Counted from the first letter of the stretch, positions 1 to 8,981 are shown. The stretch: DNA of 64,000 nt from Brevibacterium sp. (GCF_031179145.1 NZ_JAPSIB010000001.1:62001-126000); one strand, 5' to 3'. Notes: a model not told the origin generated them from the sequence alone. Program-made: numbers and translations.

Positions 1-19
1 ACTGTGCTGTTTCGGTCAT
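1..19 (-). CDS. 5' end of an unidentified gene (partial)
   Basis: Read on the minus strand, an ATG at 19-17 begins an open frame (M-T-E-T-A-Q) that leaves the window after six codons. A GAGAGA purine run lies a few bases upstream, at a suitable distance to be a ribosome binding site. The fragment is too short to identify. It would be transcribed away from glyS, so 20-373 would be a divergent intergenic region. Confidence 0.35.
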
Positions 20-373
20 GAGTTTTTCTCTCTCACGTTGACACACACTTGATCGCAGATGACTGTAGTGGCGATCTACCCTGCGGCCGCTTGTGCAATC
101 ATCGTGAGCAATCCGGGCCGAAACCGTACAACGTCCAAGCGCGGCTTGGACGTGACCATCCGGTGTGAACCAGGGACAGTCGTGACGGAGAAAGGTTTGG
201 GTGTACCCCTAAGTCTACATGGCCGACCCGCGCCGAGGTGGCTGCAGGGTGGATCCGGGATGTGAGTTCCGTCGCCTGCCGCACTGACGGCAGGGGAGCG
301 GCGCAGACGCTAGGCTTGGCTACGCGCGCCACGGCAGCCGGCCGTCGGCGATCTACCCCAAGGAGCAGCACAA
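20..373. other. divergent intergenic region upstream of glyS
   Basis: No credible gene is visible in these 354 bases. There are two hairpins: a perfect 10-bp stem with a 3-base loop (131-140 with 144-153) and a 7-bp stem (275-281 with 288-294). A -10-like TAGGCT sits at 311-316, about 58 bases before the glyS start, without a well-placed -35. I looked for a T-box signature and found none. Confidence 0.5.
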
Positions 374-1756
374 GTGGCACAGTCCAAACTCGACGCCGTC
401 ATCGCCCTCGCCAAGCGCAGGGGATTCGTCTTCCAAGCCGGAGAGATCTACGGCGGTTCCCGGTCGGCCTGGGATTACGGACCGTTGGGAGTGGAGCTCA
501 AGGACAACATCAAGACCGAGTGGTGGCAGACCTTCGTGCGCGGACGCGAGGACGTCGTCGGACTCGACTCCTCGATCATCCTCCCCAAGCGTGTGTGGGA
601 GGCGTCGGGTCACGTCGAGACATTCGTCGACCCGCTCGTCGAATGCCTCAGCTGCCACAAGCGCCATCGCGAGGACCACCTCATCGAAGCGTACGAGGCG
701 AAGAACAAGAAGGCGCCCGAGAACGGGATGGCCGACGTCGTCTGCCCCGACTGCGGCACCCGCGGTCAGTGGACCGAGCCGCAGCAGTTCTCCGGACTCG
801 TCAAGACCTTCCTCGGCCCCGTCGACTCCGAGGCGGGCCTGCACTACCTGCGCCCCGAGACCGCGCAGGGCATCTTCGTCAACTTCAACAACGTCGTCAC
901 CGCGGCGCGCAAGAAGCCGCCGTTCGGCATCGGGCAGATCGGCAAGGCCTTCCGCAACGAGATCACCCCGGGCAACTTCATCTTCCGCACCCGCGAGTTC
1001 GAGCAGATGGAGATCGAGTACTTCGTCCATCCCGACGAGGCGGACAGGTTCTACCGGGAATGGGTCGAGGACTGCTGGAACTGGTTCATCGACCTCGGCA
1101 TCTCCGAGGACAACGTCCGTCGCCTCGACGTTCCGGAAGAGGACCGGGCTCACTACTCCTCCGGCACGATCGACGTCGAATACCGCTTCGGATTCCAGGG
1201 TTCGGAATGGGGCGAGCTGATGGGCGTCGCGAACCGGACCGACTACGACCTCGGCACCCACACCGAGTCCTCCGGCGCGAAGCTGCAGTACTTCGATCAG
1301 GCCAGCGGCGAACGCTACACCCCCTATGTGATCGAACCGTCCTTCGGACTCACCCGGTCGATGATGGCGTTCCTCGTCGATGCCTACACCGAGGACGAGG
1401 CCCCGAACACCAAGGGCGGAACCGACAAGCGCATCGTCCTCAAGCTCGACCCGCGTCTGGCCCCCGTCAAGGCCGCCGTCCTGCCGCTGAGCCGCAACGA
1501 GAAGCTCTCCCCGCAGGCGCGTGAGCTCGCGGCTCGACTGCGCAAACGCTGGAACATCGACTTCGACGACGCCGGAGCGATCGGCCGCCGCTACCGCCGC
1601 CAGGATGAGATCGGCACGCCCCTGTGCATCACCTTCGACTTCGACTCGCTCGATGACCAGGCCGTGACGATCCGCAAGCGCGACGACATGAGCCAGGAGA
1701 GGGTGAGCCTCGACCGCGTCGAGGACTACCTCGCCGCGGCGCTCAGCGGAGCCTGA
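374..1756 (+). CDS. glyS: glycyl-tRNA synthetase, alpha2 type
   Basis: Attaches glycine to tRNA-Gly in the cytoplasm. The 460-residue protein has the usual length and layout of the single-subunit dimeric class II enzyme: an N-terminal catalytic core with the [14 protein letters not shown] segment (about 25-38), a zinc-type insert with CLSCHKRH and CPDCGTRG (about 89-130), and the C-terminal anticodon-binding domain from about 350. The start is GTG, preceded at 359-364 by AAGGAG, a good ribosome binding site. A tRNA-Gly gene is at 59005 in this same window. A 21-bp repeat begins 7 bases after the stop codon. Confidence 0.97.
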   Translation: MAQSKLDAVIALAKRRGFVFQAGEIYGGSRSAWDYGPLGVELKDNIKTEWWQTFVRGREDVVGLDSSIILPKRVWEASGHVETFVDPLVECLSCHKRHREDHLIEAYEAKNKKAPENGMADVVCPDCGTRGQWTEPQQFSGLVKTFLGPVDSEAGLHYLRPETAQGIFVNFNNVVTAARKKPPFGIGQIGKAFRNEITPGNFIFRTREFEQMEIEYFVHPDEADRFYREWVEDCWNWFIDLGISEDNVRRLDVPEEDRAHYSSGTIDVEYRFGFQGSEWGELMGVANRTDYDLGTHTESSGAKLQYFDQASGERYTPYVIEPSFGLTRSMMAFLVDAYTEDEAPNTKGGTDKRIVLKLDPRLAPVKAAVLPLSRNEKLSPQARELAARLRKRWNIDFDDAGAIGRRYRRQDEIGTPLCITFDFDSLDDQAVTIRKRDDMSQERVSLDRVEDYLAAALSGA

Positions 1757-1763
1757 TCCGAAC

Positions 1764-1832
1764 CCGCGCGGAATCGCCTCGGCGAGGGCCTGCCTCTCCG
1801 CCGCACCGGTTCCGCGCGGAACCGCCTCGGCG
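1764..1832. repeat. 21-bp direct repeat just after glyS stop
   Basis: CCGCGCGGAATCGCCTCGGC at 1764 recurs at 1812 (one mismatch over 21 bp), giving a 48-bp period. The first copy starts 7 bases after the glyS stop codon. It is one of ten repeats in this window placed at gene 3' ends. Confidence 0.8.
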
Positions 1833-1870
1833 GGAGTGATCGCCTTTTCGCACTCGACAATGGAGCCGAC

Positions 1871-3244
1871 ATGCATATGACATTGCACCAGGCGCCCAGG
1901 GCCTCGGCCCGGGTGCGACTGATCATGACCGTCTGCCTCGTGCCGCTGTTCGGGCTCACGCTCGTCGGGCTCTTCCTCCTGTGGCCGGGCGGTCCGGACA
2001 AGGATCTGCCCGGAGGCGGTCCGACGACGAACTCGGCGGAGGGCGTCTCGGACACCGTTGCGACGGTGACGGCCGTCGACGCCTCGAAGTGCGCCGAGGC
2101 GGGGGACGACCCGATGCTGCTCGCCGAGTGCACGACGTTCAAGGCCGAGGCCAACGGCGTCACGGGCAGCCTCTACGTGACTCCCGATGCGATCGAAGCC
2201 GGAGTCGGCGTCGGCGACTCCGTCAAGGTCCTCGACTTCACCAAATCGCCGGACCGGGCGGAGACGGGCACCGACTACGTCTTCATCGACTACGATCGCG
2301 AAGTCCCGCTGCTGGTGCTGGCGATCCTCTACGCGGTCGTGGTGCTCGCCGTCGCCGGCTTCCGCGGACTCCGGGCGCTGGTCGGCCTCGGTTTCGCTGG
2401 GGTCGTGCTGCTCGTCTTCATGCTCCCGGCGATCCTCGACTCGAAGCCCCCGGTCCTCGTCGCCATGGTCTCGGCGAGTGCGATCATGATGATCGCGCTC
2501 TATCTGGCCCACGGGATCTCGACGCGGACGACGACCGCACTGTTCGGCACCGTGCTCGGGATCGTCCTCACGGGAGTGCTGGGAGCGTGGATGACGTCCT
2601 GGGCGAACCTTGGGATCGCCTACACCGAGGACGGGTTCCTGCTGGCCGACACCACGGACCTGGCAATGGCCGACCTCATTGTCTGCGCGATCCTCATCAC
2701 CGGCCTCGGCGTGCTCAACGACGTCACCATCACTCAGGCCTCGGCGGTGTGGGAGCTGGCGACGGTCGCGCCCGATCTGCGGGCCAGCCAGCTGTTCGCC
2801 CGCGCGATGCGCATCGGAAGCGACCACATCGCCTCGACGGTGTACACGATCACCTTCGCCTACGTCGGGTCGGCGCTGATGACGCTGATCATCGTCTCGG
2901 CCTACGACCAGTCGTTCTTCGAGACGCTGACGCTGGGGGAGATGTCGATCGAGGTCGTCAGCATCCTCGTCTGTTCGATCGGGCTGGTCATCGCCATCCC
3001 GCTGACGACCGGGCTGGGCGTGCTCGTGGTCCGCTCGGGAGTGCGGCCGCCGCGAGACACACCGCAGACTGCCGACCCGGATGAGGCCGAGCACTTGGCC
3101 GTCGCCGCAGCGGCGGGCCTCACCGCGACCGAGACCGCACCGGGGCAGCCCAGGAGTCAGCGTCCCGACGCACCGGGGCAGCCTGCGGGACAGCCGTTGA
3201 CCCGCAGGGAGCGCCGTCACCGCGAGGAGAACAGCGGACGCTGA
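1871..3244 (+). CDS. YibE/F family membrane protein
   Basis: A 457-residue integral membrane protein of the YibE/F-like family, whose biochemical function is not established. One membrane segment lies near residues 15-37, followed by an extracytoplasmic domain of about 100 residues containing two cysteines, and then about seven hydrophobic segments between residues 140 and 400 (for example VPLLVLAILYAVVVLAVAG and DLIVCAILITGLGVLND). The last 60 residues are a Pro/Gln/Arg-rich cytoplasmic tail. ATG 1871 is used as the start, with a second in-frame ATG two codons later. It stands alone between glyS and a convergent aminotransferase gene. Confidence 0.85.
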   Translation: MHMTLHQAPRASARVRLIMTVCLVPLFGLTLVGLFLLWPGGPDKDLPGGGPTTNSAEGVSDTVATVTAVDASKCAEAGDDPMLLAECTTFKAEANGVTGSLYVTPDAIEAGVGVGDSVKVLDFTKSPDRAETGTDYVFIDYDREVPLLVLAILYAVVVLAVAGFRGLRALVGLGFAGVVLLVFMLPAILDSKPPVLVAMVSASAIMMIALYLAHGISTRTTTALFGTVLGIVLTGVLGAWMTSWANLGIAYTEDGFLLADTTDLAMADLIVCAILITGLGVLNDVTITQASAVWELATVAPDLRASQLFARAMRIGSDHIASTVYTITFAYVGSALMTLIIVSAYDQSFFETLTLGEMSIEVVSILVCSIGLVIAIPLTTGLGVLVVRSGVRPPRDTPQTADPDEAEHLAVAAAAGLTATETAPGQPRSQRPDAPGQPAGQPLTRRERRHREENSGR

Positions 3245-3394
3245 CGGAATGAGCCATGGTTTCTGCTCGGAGGTTCGCGCTCGGGCGCGAGAACTTATTT
3301 CGGCAAGGACTTGTTCCTGCTGATTTCATCCCTTCCTGTCGGATGGGGCGCGGCTGGAACTTCTCATTGCAGAAACGACTTCCGACTGTCGTTC

Positions 3395-3449
3395 AGGTGG
3401 TGCACACGCCGAAGGCGGCTGCACCACCTCAGTGATGCAGCCGCCTTCG
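3395..3449. terminator. two overlapping, mutually exclusive hairpins
   Basis: AGGTGGTGCA (3395-3404) pairs perfectly with TGCACCACCT (3420-3429). CGAAGGCGGCTGCA (3410-3423) pairs perfectly with TGCAGCCGCCTTCG (3436-3449). The two stems share bases 3420-3423, so both cannot form fully at once. The site lies between convergent genes, so a bidirectional terminator is the simplest reading. Confidence 0.6.
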
Positions 3450-3492
3450 TGGCTGTTGTCGGTCGGAGCCGACGCCATGGCCGCAGCCGCAA

Positions 3493-3520
3493 CTGGCGCC
3501 ATTCAAAGCTGGCGCCATTC
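3493..3520. repeat. 16-bp period repeat downstream of aminotransferase
   Basis: CTGGCGCCATTC occurs at 3493-3504 and again at 3509-3520. It lies about 45-70 bases beyond the stop codon of the minus-strand aminotransferase gene, next to a second repeat family. Confidence 0.75.
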
Positions 3521-3530
3521 GCAGCCAATT

Positions 3531-3572
3531 CCGAACGGAGTCGAAGCTCAGTTCCCGAACGGGGTCAGAGCT
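3531..3572. repeat. 24-bp period repeat straddling aminotransferase stop
   Basis: CCGAACGGAGTCGAAGCT (3531-3548) and CCGAACGGGGTCAGAGCT (3555-3572) match at 15 of 18 positions. The second copy contains the minus-strand stop codon (complement of 3565-3567), so the repeat copies the last codons plus downstream DNA. Confidence 0.8.
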
Positions 3573-4956
3573 TGGTCCAGGCCTCTTCGAGGACTCCGCG
3601 GATGGTCTGCTCCATGAAGTCGAAGTCCTCCTGGCCGACGGTCAGCGGGGGCGAGAGCTGGATGACTGGGTCTCCCCGATCGTCCGCACGGCAGTACAGA
3701 CCGTTCTCGTACATCTTCGCGGACACGAAGTTCTTGAGGATGCGCTCCGACTCCTCCTCGGTGAAGGACTCCTTGGTGTCGCGATCCTTGACCAGCTCGA
3801 TGCCGTAGAAGAATCCCTCACCGCGGACGTCGCCGACGATCGGGAGGTCCTTGAGCTTCTCGAGCGTGAACTTGAACGCGGCGGCGTTCTCGTGCACGTG
3901 GTCGTTGAGCTTCTCCTTCTCGAAGACGTCGAAGTTCGCCATGGCCGCGGCACAGGCGACGGGGTGTCCACCGAAGGTGTAGCCGTGGTAGTAGGTCTCG
4001 TCGCCGCCGGGGCCGAAGGGCTCGAACAGGCGATCGTGGGCGATCATCGCACCGAGCGGAGCATAACCGGAGGTGATGCCCTTGGCGCTGGTGATGATGT
4101 CGGGGACGTAGCCGAAGTCGTTGCAGGCGAACATGTCGCCGATACGACCGTAGGCGCAGATCGTCTCGTCCGAGACCATGAGCACGTCGTACTCGTCGCA
4201 GATCTCGCGCACACGCTCGAAGTATCCGGGAGGCGGCGGGAAGCAGCCGCCGGAGTTCTGCACAGGCTCGAGGAACACAGCGGCGACCGAGTCGGCGCCC
4301 TCGAACTCGATCACTTCGGCGATGCGGTCGGCGGCCCAGCGGCCGAAGACCTTCTCATCGTGGGCGTAGGCCTCGGGCGCACGGTAGAAGTTGGTGTTGG
4401 GCACCTTGTGGGCACCGGGGACCAAGGGAGCGAACTGCTCGCGGAGGCCGGGCAGCGAGGTCACGGACAGGGCGCCGTGCGGGGTGCCGTGATAGGCGGT
4501 GGCACGGGAGATGATCTTGTGCTTGCCGGGCTTGCCGGTGACCTTGAAGTAGTTCTTGGCGAGCTTCATCGCCGACTCGACCGAGTCGCCGCCGCCGGAG
4601 GTGAGGAAGACGCGGTTGAGGTCCTTCGGTGCGTAGCTGGCCAGTCGCTCGGAGACCTCGATGGCCTGCGGGTGGGCGAACGACCACAGAGGCATGAAGG
4701 GCAGCTTCAGGGTCTGGTCGTACATCGCCTTGGCGATCTCCTCACGACCGTGCCCGACCTGGACGGTGAAGAGTCCGGCGAGACCGTCGAGGTAGCGCTT
4801 GCCCTTGTCGTCGAAGATGTAGTGGCCTTCGCCGCGAGTGATGATCGGCGCCTCGCCGCCCTGGAACAGGGCCTGGTGCGGGCTCATGTGCATCCACACG
4901 TTGTTGCGAATGGCATCCTGATAAGGCGTGCCGGCTCTGGTGACATTCTCTGTCAT
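3565..4956 (-). CDS. class III PLP-dependent aminotransferase
   Basis: A 463-residue fold-type I aminotransferase of the omega-amino acid/putrescine/diaminobutyrate group. Visible marks are GEGHYIFDDKGKRYLDG near the N-terminus, the cofactor aspartate in LMVSDETICAYGR, and the Schiff-base lysine in TSAKGITSGYAPLGA. The ATG at 4956-4954 overlaps the stop of the upstream Lrp-type regulator (ATGA) and has GGGGGA in front, so the two are translationally coupled. A DoeA-like ectoine hydrolase gene runs divergently upstream. An N-acetyl-diaminobutyrate or diaminobutyrate transaminase role (DoeD-like) is therefore possible, but the substrate cannot be read from the sequence. Confidence 0.9.
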   Translation of the reverse strand: MTENVTRAGTPYQDAIRNNVWMHMSPHQALFQGGEAPIITRGEGHYIFDDKGKRYLDGLAGLFTVQVGHGREEIAKAMYDQTLKLPFMPLWSFAHPQAIEVSERLASYAPKDLNRVFLTSGGGDSVESAMKLAKNYFKVTGKPGKHKIISRATAYHGTPHGALSVTSLPGLREQFAPLVPGAHKVPNTNFYRAPEAYAHDEKVFGRWAADRIAEVIEFEGADSVAAVFLEPVQNSGGCFPPPPGYFERVREICDEYDVLMVSDETICAYGRIGDMFACNDFGYVPDIITSAKGITSGYAPLGAMIAHDRLFEPFGPGGDETYYHGYTFGGHPVACAAAMANFDVFEKEKLNDHVHENAAAFKFTLEKLKDLPIVGDVRGEGFFYGIELVKDRDTKESFTEEESERILKNFVSAKMYENGLYCRADDRGDPVIQLSPPLTVGQEDFDFMEQTIRGVLEEAWTKL

Positions 4957-5438
4957 CTGGTCCCCCAATTGTATTTTTGCTTTTCCAGTGAGAGGTACAT
5001 GAAGAGTTCCGTATCGACGACCGCGTCGATCGATCGGAGTTCCTCGTTGACGAACTCGATCAGGTGTCGATCGGATTCGCAGACGATCTCGACCAGGATG
5101 TCGAACGAGCCCGCGGTGACGACGAGATAGTCGATCTCGTCATAGCCGTGGAGTCGGTCAGCCACCTTGGAGATGTCGCCGCGAACCTTCAGTCCCACCA
5201 TGGCCTGACGGGCGAACCCCAGGCTCAGCGGATCGGTGACCGCGACGATTTCCATCACGCCCGATTCGATGAGCCTGGAGACCCGCTGACGCACGGCGGC
5301 CTCCGACAGCCCGACAGTCTTGCCGATGGCGGAGTAGGACTTGCGTCCGTCGTGTTGCAGTTCGACGATGATCGCCTTGGACTTCTCATCGAGGTTGCCC
5401 AGGCGGTGCTCGCCGCCGCTTGGCAGCGGTTGGGCCAT
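4953..5438 (-). CDS. Lrp/AsnC family transcriptional regulator
   Basis: A 161-residue regulator with an N-terminal winged helix-turn-helix (about 20-65, including SYSAIGKTVGLSEAAVRQRV) and a C-terminal RAM/AsnC ligand-binding domain (about 80-150). Its length is normal for the family. GGAGGTGA lies just upstream of the ATG, and a -10-like TAGATT is seen on the minus strand further up. It is the first gene of a two-gene unit with the class III aminotransferase and is divergent from the M24 gene, so it probably controls both in response to an amino-acid-like ligand. AsnC-type regulators accompany ectoine-degradation clusters in other bacteria. Confidence 0.92.
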   Translation of the reverse strand: MAQPLPSGGEHRLGNLDEKSKAIIVELQHDGRKSYSAIGKTVGLSEAAVRQRVSRLIESGVMEIVAVTDPLSLGFARQAMVGLKVRGDISKVADRLHGYDEIDYLVVTAGSFDILVEIVCESDRHLIEFVNEELRSIDAVVDTELFMYLSLEKQKYNWGTR

Positions 5439-5576
5439 TCTTCACCTCCGTGATTTGAGTCTCACGCCAATCTATCATCGATTTCGTCGGAATGCGTACT
5501 TTTGAGTGCGGAATCAGTCGAATGTGAAAAATCTTGGTTCCGGATCCGTCATCTCTCGGGATGCTTCCGGAGCCCA

Positions 5577-5606
5577 TTGACACTCTGTGATTTCGGTCAC
5601 CAGACT
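5577..5606 (+). promoter_or_regulatory. promoter of the M24/DoeA-like gene
   Basis: A consensus -35 TTGACA (5577-5582) is followed after 18 bases by CAGACT (5601-5606). Only six bases separate this -10 from the ATG at 5613, so the transcript would begin at or next to the start codon (leaderless). Confidence 0.65.
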
Positions 5607-5612
5607 GGAGCC

Positions 5613-6941
5613 ATGAATGAAGGTGAGCTGTTCTCCACCTCCGCCGAGGCGCGTCCCGAGGTGCAGGGAATGCGGCCCGGAGCGGAACAGGGCCGGGCCG
5701 GCAGCGACGTGCGTTCGCGGCCCGAACCCCGGCCCGGCGAGGTGGACACGATCGGTGCGAGGTCGCTGACGTTCTCGCCCGAGGAGTATCTGGGGCGGAT
5801 CGCGGCGGTGCGCGGGCGCATGCGCGATCAGGGCCTGTCGGCGCTCATCGTCACCGACCCCGCCAACCTCTTCTACCTGACCGGATACAACGCCTGGTCG
5901 TTCTACACCCCGCAGCTGCTCTTCGTCCCGTCGGCGGGCCCGCTCACGCTGTTCATGCGCGACATGGACGCGCGCGGGGCGTCCCACACCTCCTGGCTCC
6001 CGCCCGAGGACATCGTCGGCTACCCCGAACGCTACGTCCAGCGCCCGCACATCCACCCGTTCGACTGGGTGGCGTTCGCGCTGCGTCAGCGCTGGGAGGT
6101 CGCCCGCGCCTCGGCGTCCCCGGTGGGCGTGGAGATGGATTCCCATTTCTTCTCCCCGCGCGCATTTCGGGCGCTGGTCAACGGGGTGCCCGAGTGGCGC
6201 CTCGTCGATTCCTTCGAACTCGTCAACTGGATCCGCGCGATCAAGTCCCCGACCGAGATCTCGCTGATGCGCCGGGCCGCCGAGGTGACGACGGCAGCGA
6301 TGGACGCCGCGCTCGGCACGCTGGGGGTCGGGGTCGGTCAGAACGAGGTGGCCGCCGCGATCGCCGCGGCCCAGGCCCGCGGGAGCGGCGACTCCTGGGG
6401 CGACTATCCGGCGATCGTGCCGATGCTGCCCACCGGGGAGAGCGCCGACACCCCGCACCTGACCTGGACGGATCGCAGGTTCCGGGCCGACGAGGCGGTG
6501 AGCATCGAACTCGCGGGCGTGTGCCGGCGCTATCACGTGCCACTGGCGCGGACGGCGGTCGTCGGGCAGCCGCGGCAGGAGCTGGTGCGCCTCGAGGCCG
6601 TCGTCGCCGAGGCGCTGGCGGCGGTTCTCGACGTCGCCGCTCCCGAGGTGGCGACGGCGGAGCTGGCCCGGACGTGGAACCGGGTGCTGGCGCTGGCAGG
6701 ACTGGAGAAGCCGAGCCGGCTGGGCTACTCGATCGGCATCGGCTATCCGCCCGACTGGGGAGAGCGGACGATCTCCATCCGCACCGAGGACGAGCAGGTC
6801 CTCGAGGCGGGAATGACCTTCCACCTCATCTGCGGCATGTGGATGAACGGCTACGGCTACGAGCTCTCGGAGTCGATCCTCATCACCGACACCGGCTGCG
6901 AAGCCTTCACCTCCTTCCCGCGCGAGGTGATCCGCCTCTGA
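5613..6941 (+). CDS. doeA: ectoine hydrolase-like M24 family protein
   Basis: A 442-residue protein with creatinase-N domain and pita-bread M24 domain. From memory, the segments DYPAIVPMLPTGE, HLTWTD, RRYHVPLART and GYSIGIGYPPDWGERT resemble ectoine hydrolases (DoeA/EutD), which open the ectoine ring to N-acetyl-diaminobutyrate. The usual M24 metal ligands are not in their normal setting: the canonical DxG and SDxTR segments read ELAG and VPLAR. A metal-independent creatinase-like mechanism is thus suggested. Neighbours are a divergent Lrp/AsnC regulator and a class III aminotransferase, as in ectoine catabolic loci, but no deacetylase (doeB) or aldehyde dehydrogenase (doeC) gene is nearby. 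Confidence 0.75.
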   Translation: MNEGELFSTSAEARPEVQGMRPGAEQGRAGSDVRSRPEPRPGEVDTIGARSLTFSPEEYLGRIAAVRGRMRDQGLSALIVTDPANLFYLTGYNAWSFYTPQLLFVPSAGPLTLFMRDMDARGASHTSWLPPEDIVGYPERYVQRPHIHPFDWVAFALRQRWEVARASASPVGVEMDSHFFSPRAFRALVNGVPEWRLVDSFELVNWIRAIKSPTEISLMRRAAEVTTAAMDAALGTLGVGVGQNEVAAAIAAAQARGSGDSWGDYPAIVPMLPTGESADTPHLTWTDRRFRADEAVSIELAGVCRRYHVPLARTAVVGQPRQELVRLEAVVAEALAAVLDVAAPEVATAELARTWNRVLALAGLEKPSRLGYSIGIGYPPDWGERTISIRTEDEQVLEAGMTFHLICGMWMNGYGYELSESILITDTGCEAFTSFPREVIRL

Positions 6942-6944
6942 ATC

Positions 6945-6988
6945 GCTGTACCCGCTGCGTCCGATCGCAGGGGGTGACTGACTCAGAG
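6945..6988. terminator. weak convergent terminator candidate
   Basis: The short gap between the convergent M24 and lactate permease genes has CTGCG/CGCAG arms flanked by C- and G-runs, enclosed by CTCTGA at the M24 stop and TCAGAG at the permease end. It is imperfect and has no T-run. Confidence 0.35.
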
Positions 6989-8371
6989 CGTGACCTGGAT
7001 CCAGAGGCCGATGGCCAGGGTGCTGACCGCGCTGATGATGAGTGCACGTGACTGCACCCAAGCGATGTCGCGTCTCGAGGCGGGGTTGTCCGCATCCGCC
7101 AACTGCACAGCCATCACCACCCGTGGGGGAGCGGCGAGGGCCGCGAGCGAGCCGGCCGCATTTCCTGCGGCGACGATGCCCATCGTCGACACCCCTGCCG
7201 CCGCCGCGGCGGCGTCGAGGGTTCCGGTGAACATCGAATTGGCTCCCGTGTTGGATCCGGTGAGGATCGAGCCGGCGGTGGTCAGCCACGGAGTTAGGAG
7301 GATCAGGCCGGTGGGCAGCAGGGCGCCGATGGAGGTGCTCATGTCGGTGGTCGTCATGATCCAGCCCAAGAGCATGAACGCGGCGGTCGCCGTGCCGATC
7401 GGCACCCAGGAACGGGTGGCGGCGAGCGCGATCGCGTGAGAGCCGTCGACCCGCAGGGCGGCGACAGCGCACGCGACCGCGAGCCACACCGGCGGTGAGG
7501 CCGTGAGGTGGGTGAGGGTGGAGGGCAGCGCATCCGCGACCGCTCGGGCAGCCAGCAGGCCGAGAGTGAGGACGGCATAGGGAAGGAGCGCGCCGCGCAG
7601 CGAAGCGTCGAGGCCGCCGGATCGGGTGCGCACCGCGAAGACCAGCCCCATCACAGCGATGACGATGAGTGAGCCGATGATCCCTGCCGGAGCCATGCCG
7701 ACCACCGCGTTCGCCCCGAGGATCCCGCCCCACAGCAGTCCCGCCGCGGCGACGGTTCCGAGCAGACCGCCGAGGCGAGGGCGGGTGAGGAGGAGCACGG
7801 TGGCGGTGACGACGAGCACGGGGATCAGGTTGATCCACGCCGTGGTCAGGCCGAGGGCGTCGACGTCGAGGCCGGCCAGCGCCGCTGCGACCGTGGTGCC
7901 GGGGCCGAGGGCACCCCAGGGGACGGCGTTGAGTCCGAGCAGTCCGAGCAGGGCCGATTGCCGGAGCGTGCACCCGAGGTGGACGAGGATCGGCACTCCG
8001 ATCGTGACGCCGATGCCGAAGCCGGTGACCGATTCGGCGAACGGCACGATCCCGAACACGACGAGCGCGACTCCGAGCGGGCGACTGGGCGCCAGGGTCT
8101 CGACTCGGGCGGAGATCGCCTGCATCGCGCCGCTGGCCTCGAGGAGCCGGGCCAAGATCATGCCGAAGAGCAGGATGAGAGCGACCTCGAGGATCAGGGG
8201 GAAGTAGTCGAGGGCAGAGGAGCGCAGCGTCGACCAGGCTGTCGGGAAGGCGAGCAGTGCGACGAGGCCCGCCGCGATGACACCGGCGGTGGCCGCCACC
8301 CATGCGCTCTGGCGCAGGAGGAGGAGGAGTGCGAGGGCGAGGAGAAGCGGAGCCAGCGCGAGGGCAGCCAT
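6983..8371 (-). CDS. lctP: L-lactate permease family transporter
   Basis: A 462-residue protein with about 12 hydrophobic segments throughout, matching the LctP family of lactate/glycolate:H+ symporters; it is shorter than the roughly 550-residue E. coli LldP. Family-like stretches include ILLFGMILARLLEASGAMQ, FGIVPFAESVTGFGIGVTIG and GSNTGANSMFTG. Start ATG is at 8371. It is divergent from an XRE-cupin regulator 61 bases away, which is a likely local controller. The substrate is inferred from the family; other short hydroxy acids are possible. Confidence 0.88.
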   Translation of the reverse strand: MAALALAPLLLALALLLLLRQSAWVAATAGVIAAGLVALLAFPTAWSTLRSSALDYFPLILEVALILLFGMILARLLEASGAMQAISARVETLAPSRPLGVALVVFGIVPFAESVTGFGIGVTIGVPILVHLGCTLRQSALLGLLGLNAVPWGALGPGTTVAAALAGLDVDALGLTTAWINLIPVLVVTATVLLLTRPRLGGLLGTVAAAGLLWGGILGANAVVGMAPAGIIGSLIVIAVMGLVFAVRTRSGGLDASLRGALLPYAVLTLGLLAARAVADALPSTLTHLTASPPVWLAVACAVAALRVDGSHAIALAATRSWVPIGTATAAFMLLGWIMTTTDMSTSIGALLPTGLILLTPWLTTAGSILTGSNTGANSMFTGTLDAAAAAAGVSTMGIVAAGNAAGSLAALAAPPRVVMAVQLADADNPASRRDIAWVQSRALIISAVSTLAIGLWIQVTL

Positions 8372-8420
8372 ACGACTATGCGTCCTTTGTCAGAAGCGAG
8401 TCCATTATTCGAGAATCAAC

Positions 8421-8426
8421 TATAGT
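8421..8426 (+). promoter_or_regulatory. -10 box of XRE-cupin gene (leaderless)
   Basis: TATAGT lies exactly six bases before the ATG at 8433, which predicts a transcript starting at or beside the start codon. No good -35 is visible. ATTC-GA-GAAT (8407-8416) just upstream is a small inverted repeat that could be part of an operator. Confidence 0.5.
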
Positions 8427-8432
8427 GGAAGC

Positions 8433-8981
8433 ATGTCGAACCCAGAAGAACTCGGGGCCAGAGTCTTCGGCGCACGCATCAGGGCCCGCCGGAAGTTCAA
8501 CGGACTCACGCTCAACGAGCTTGCCGTGCGCGCCGGTATCTCCCGGGCCGCTCTGTCGAAGATCGAGCGCGGCGAACAGGACACCTCGGTGTCGAATGCG
8601 ATGGCGCTGTCCCGCGCGCTCGGCGTCGATGTCGGCGAGCTCCTGGCCACTCCGGAGGTGGTCGTCACGCCGAGTGCCTCCATCGTCGGACACAGCACCT
8701 ATGGCGCGGGCACCTGGCGCCGCGATCTTCCGGCTCCGATCGAGAACATGGAGGTCGTCCACTACAGACTCGACCCCCACTGTGAAACCGCCTCATTCAG
8801 CGCCCACCGCAGCGGTGCCCGGGAGACGTTCTTCGTCCTCGCCGGAGTGGTGGAGATCGTCACCATCGACCGGACCACGACCCTGCGCGCAGGGGACTGC
8901 GCTCAGGCGCCCGGCGACGTCCCGCATCAGCTGTCGAACCCGGGCGACCGTCCCGCCGAGCTGATGCTCATCATCGTCTGA
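8433..8981 (+). CDS. XRE-family regulator with cupin domain
   Basis: A 182-residue transcription factor with an N-terminal HTH_XRE domain (about 10-65; LTLNELAVRAGISRAALSKIERG) and a C-terminal cupin sensor domain (about 105-180; ETFFVLAGVVEIVT, GDCAQAPGDVPHQL). Such proteins usually sense a small acid or amine and control an adjacent transporter or catabolic gene. It is divergent from the lactate permease gene and so is likely its regulator. The ATG at 8433 is chosen because a -10 box lies six bases upstream and the HTH begins right after it; an upstream frame extension exists but reads as low-complexity Arg/Ala sequence. Confidence 0.9.
   Translation: MSNPEELGARVFGARIRARRKFNGLTLNELAVRAGISRAALSKIERGEQDTSVSNAMALSRALGVDVGELLATPEVVVTPSASIVGHSTYGAGTWRRDLPAPIENMEVVHYRLDPHCETASFSAHRSGARETFFVLAGVVEIVTIDRTTTLRAGDCAQAPGDVPHQLSNPGDRPAELMLIIV

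Larger units (their letters stand above)
3245..3564. other. convergent 3' intergenic region with nested hairpins
   Basis: These 320 bases lie between the ends of the YibE/F gene and the aminotransferase gene. No gene is seen. The stretch holds a likely YibE/F terminator (GTTC-GCGC arms at 3273-3294 followed by TTATTT), two overlapping hairpins (3395-3449, listed separately) and two families of short direct repeats (3493-3520 and 3531-3572). Confidence 0.6.

Noticed and set aside
20-373. T-box or other riboswitch before glyS
   Set aside because: Hairpins exist, but no T-box antiterminator sequence or specifier-loop arrangement could be found.
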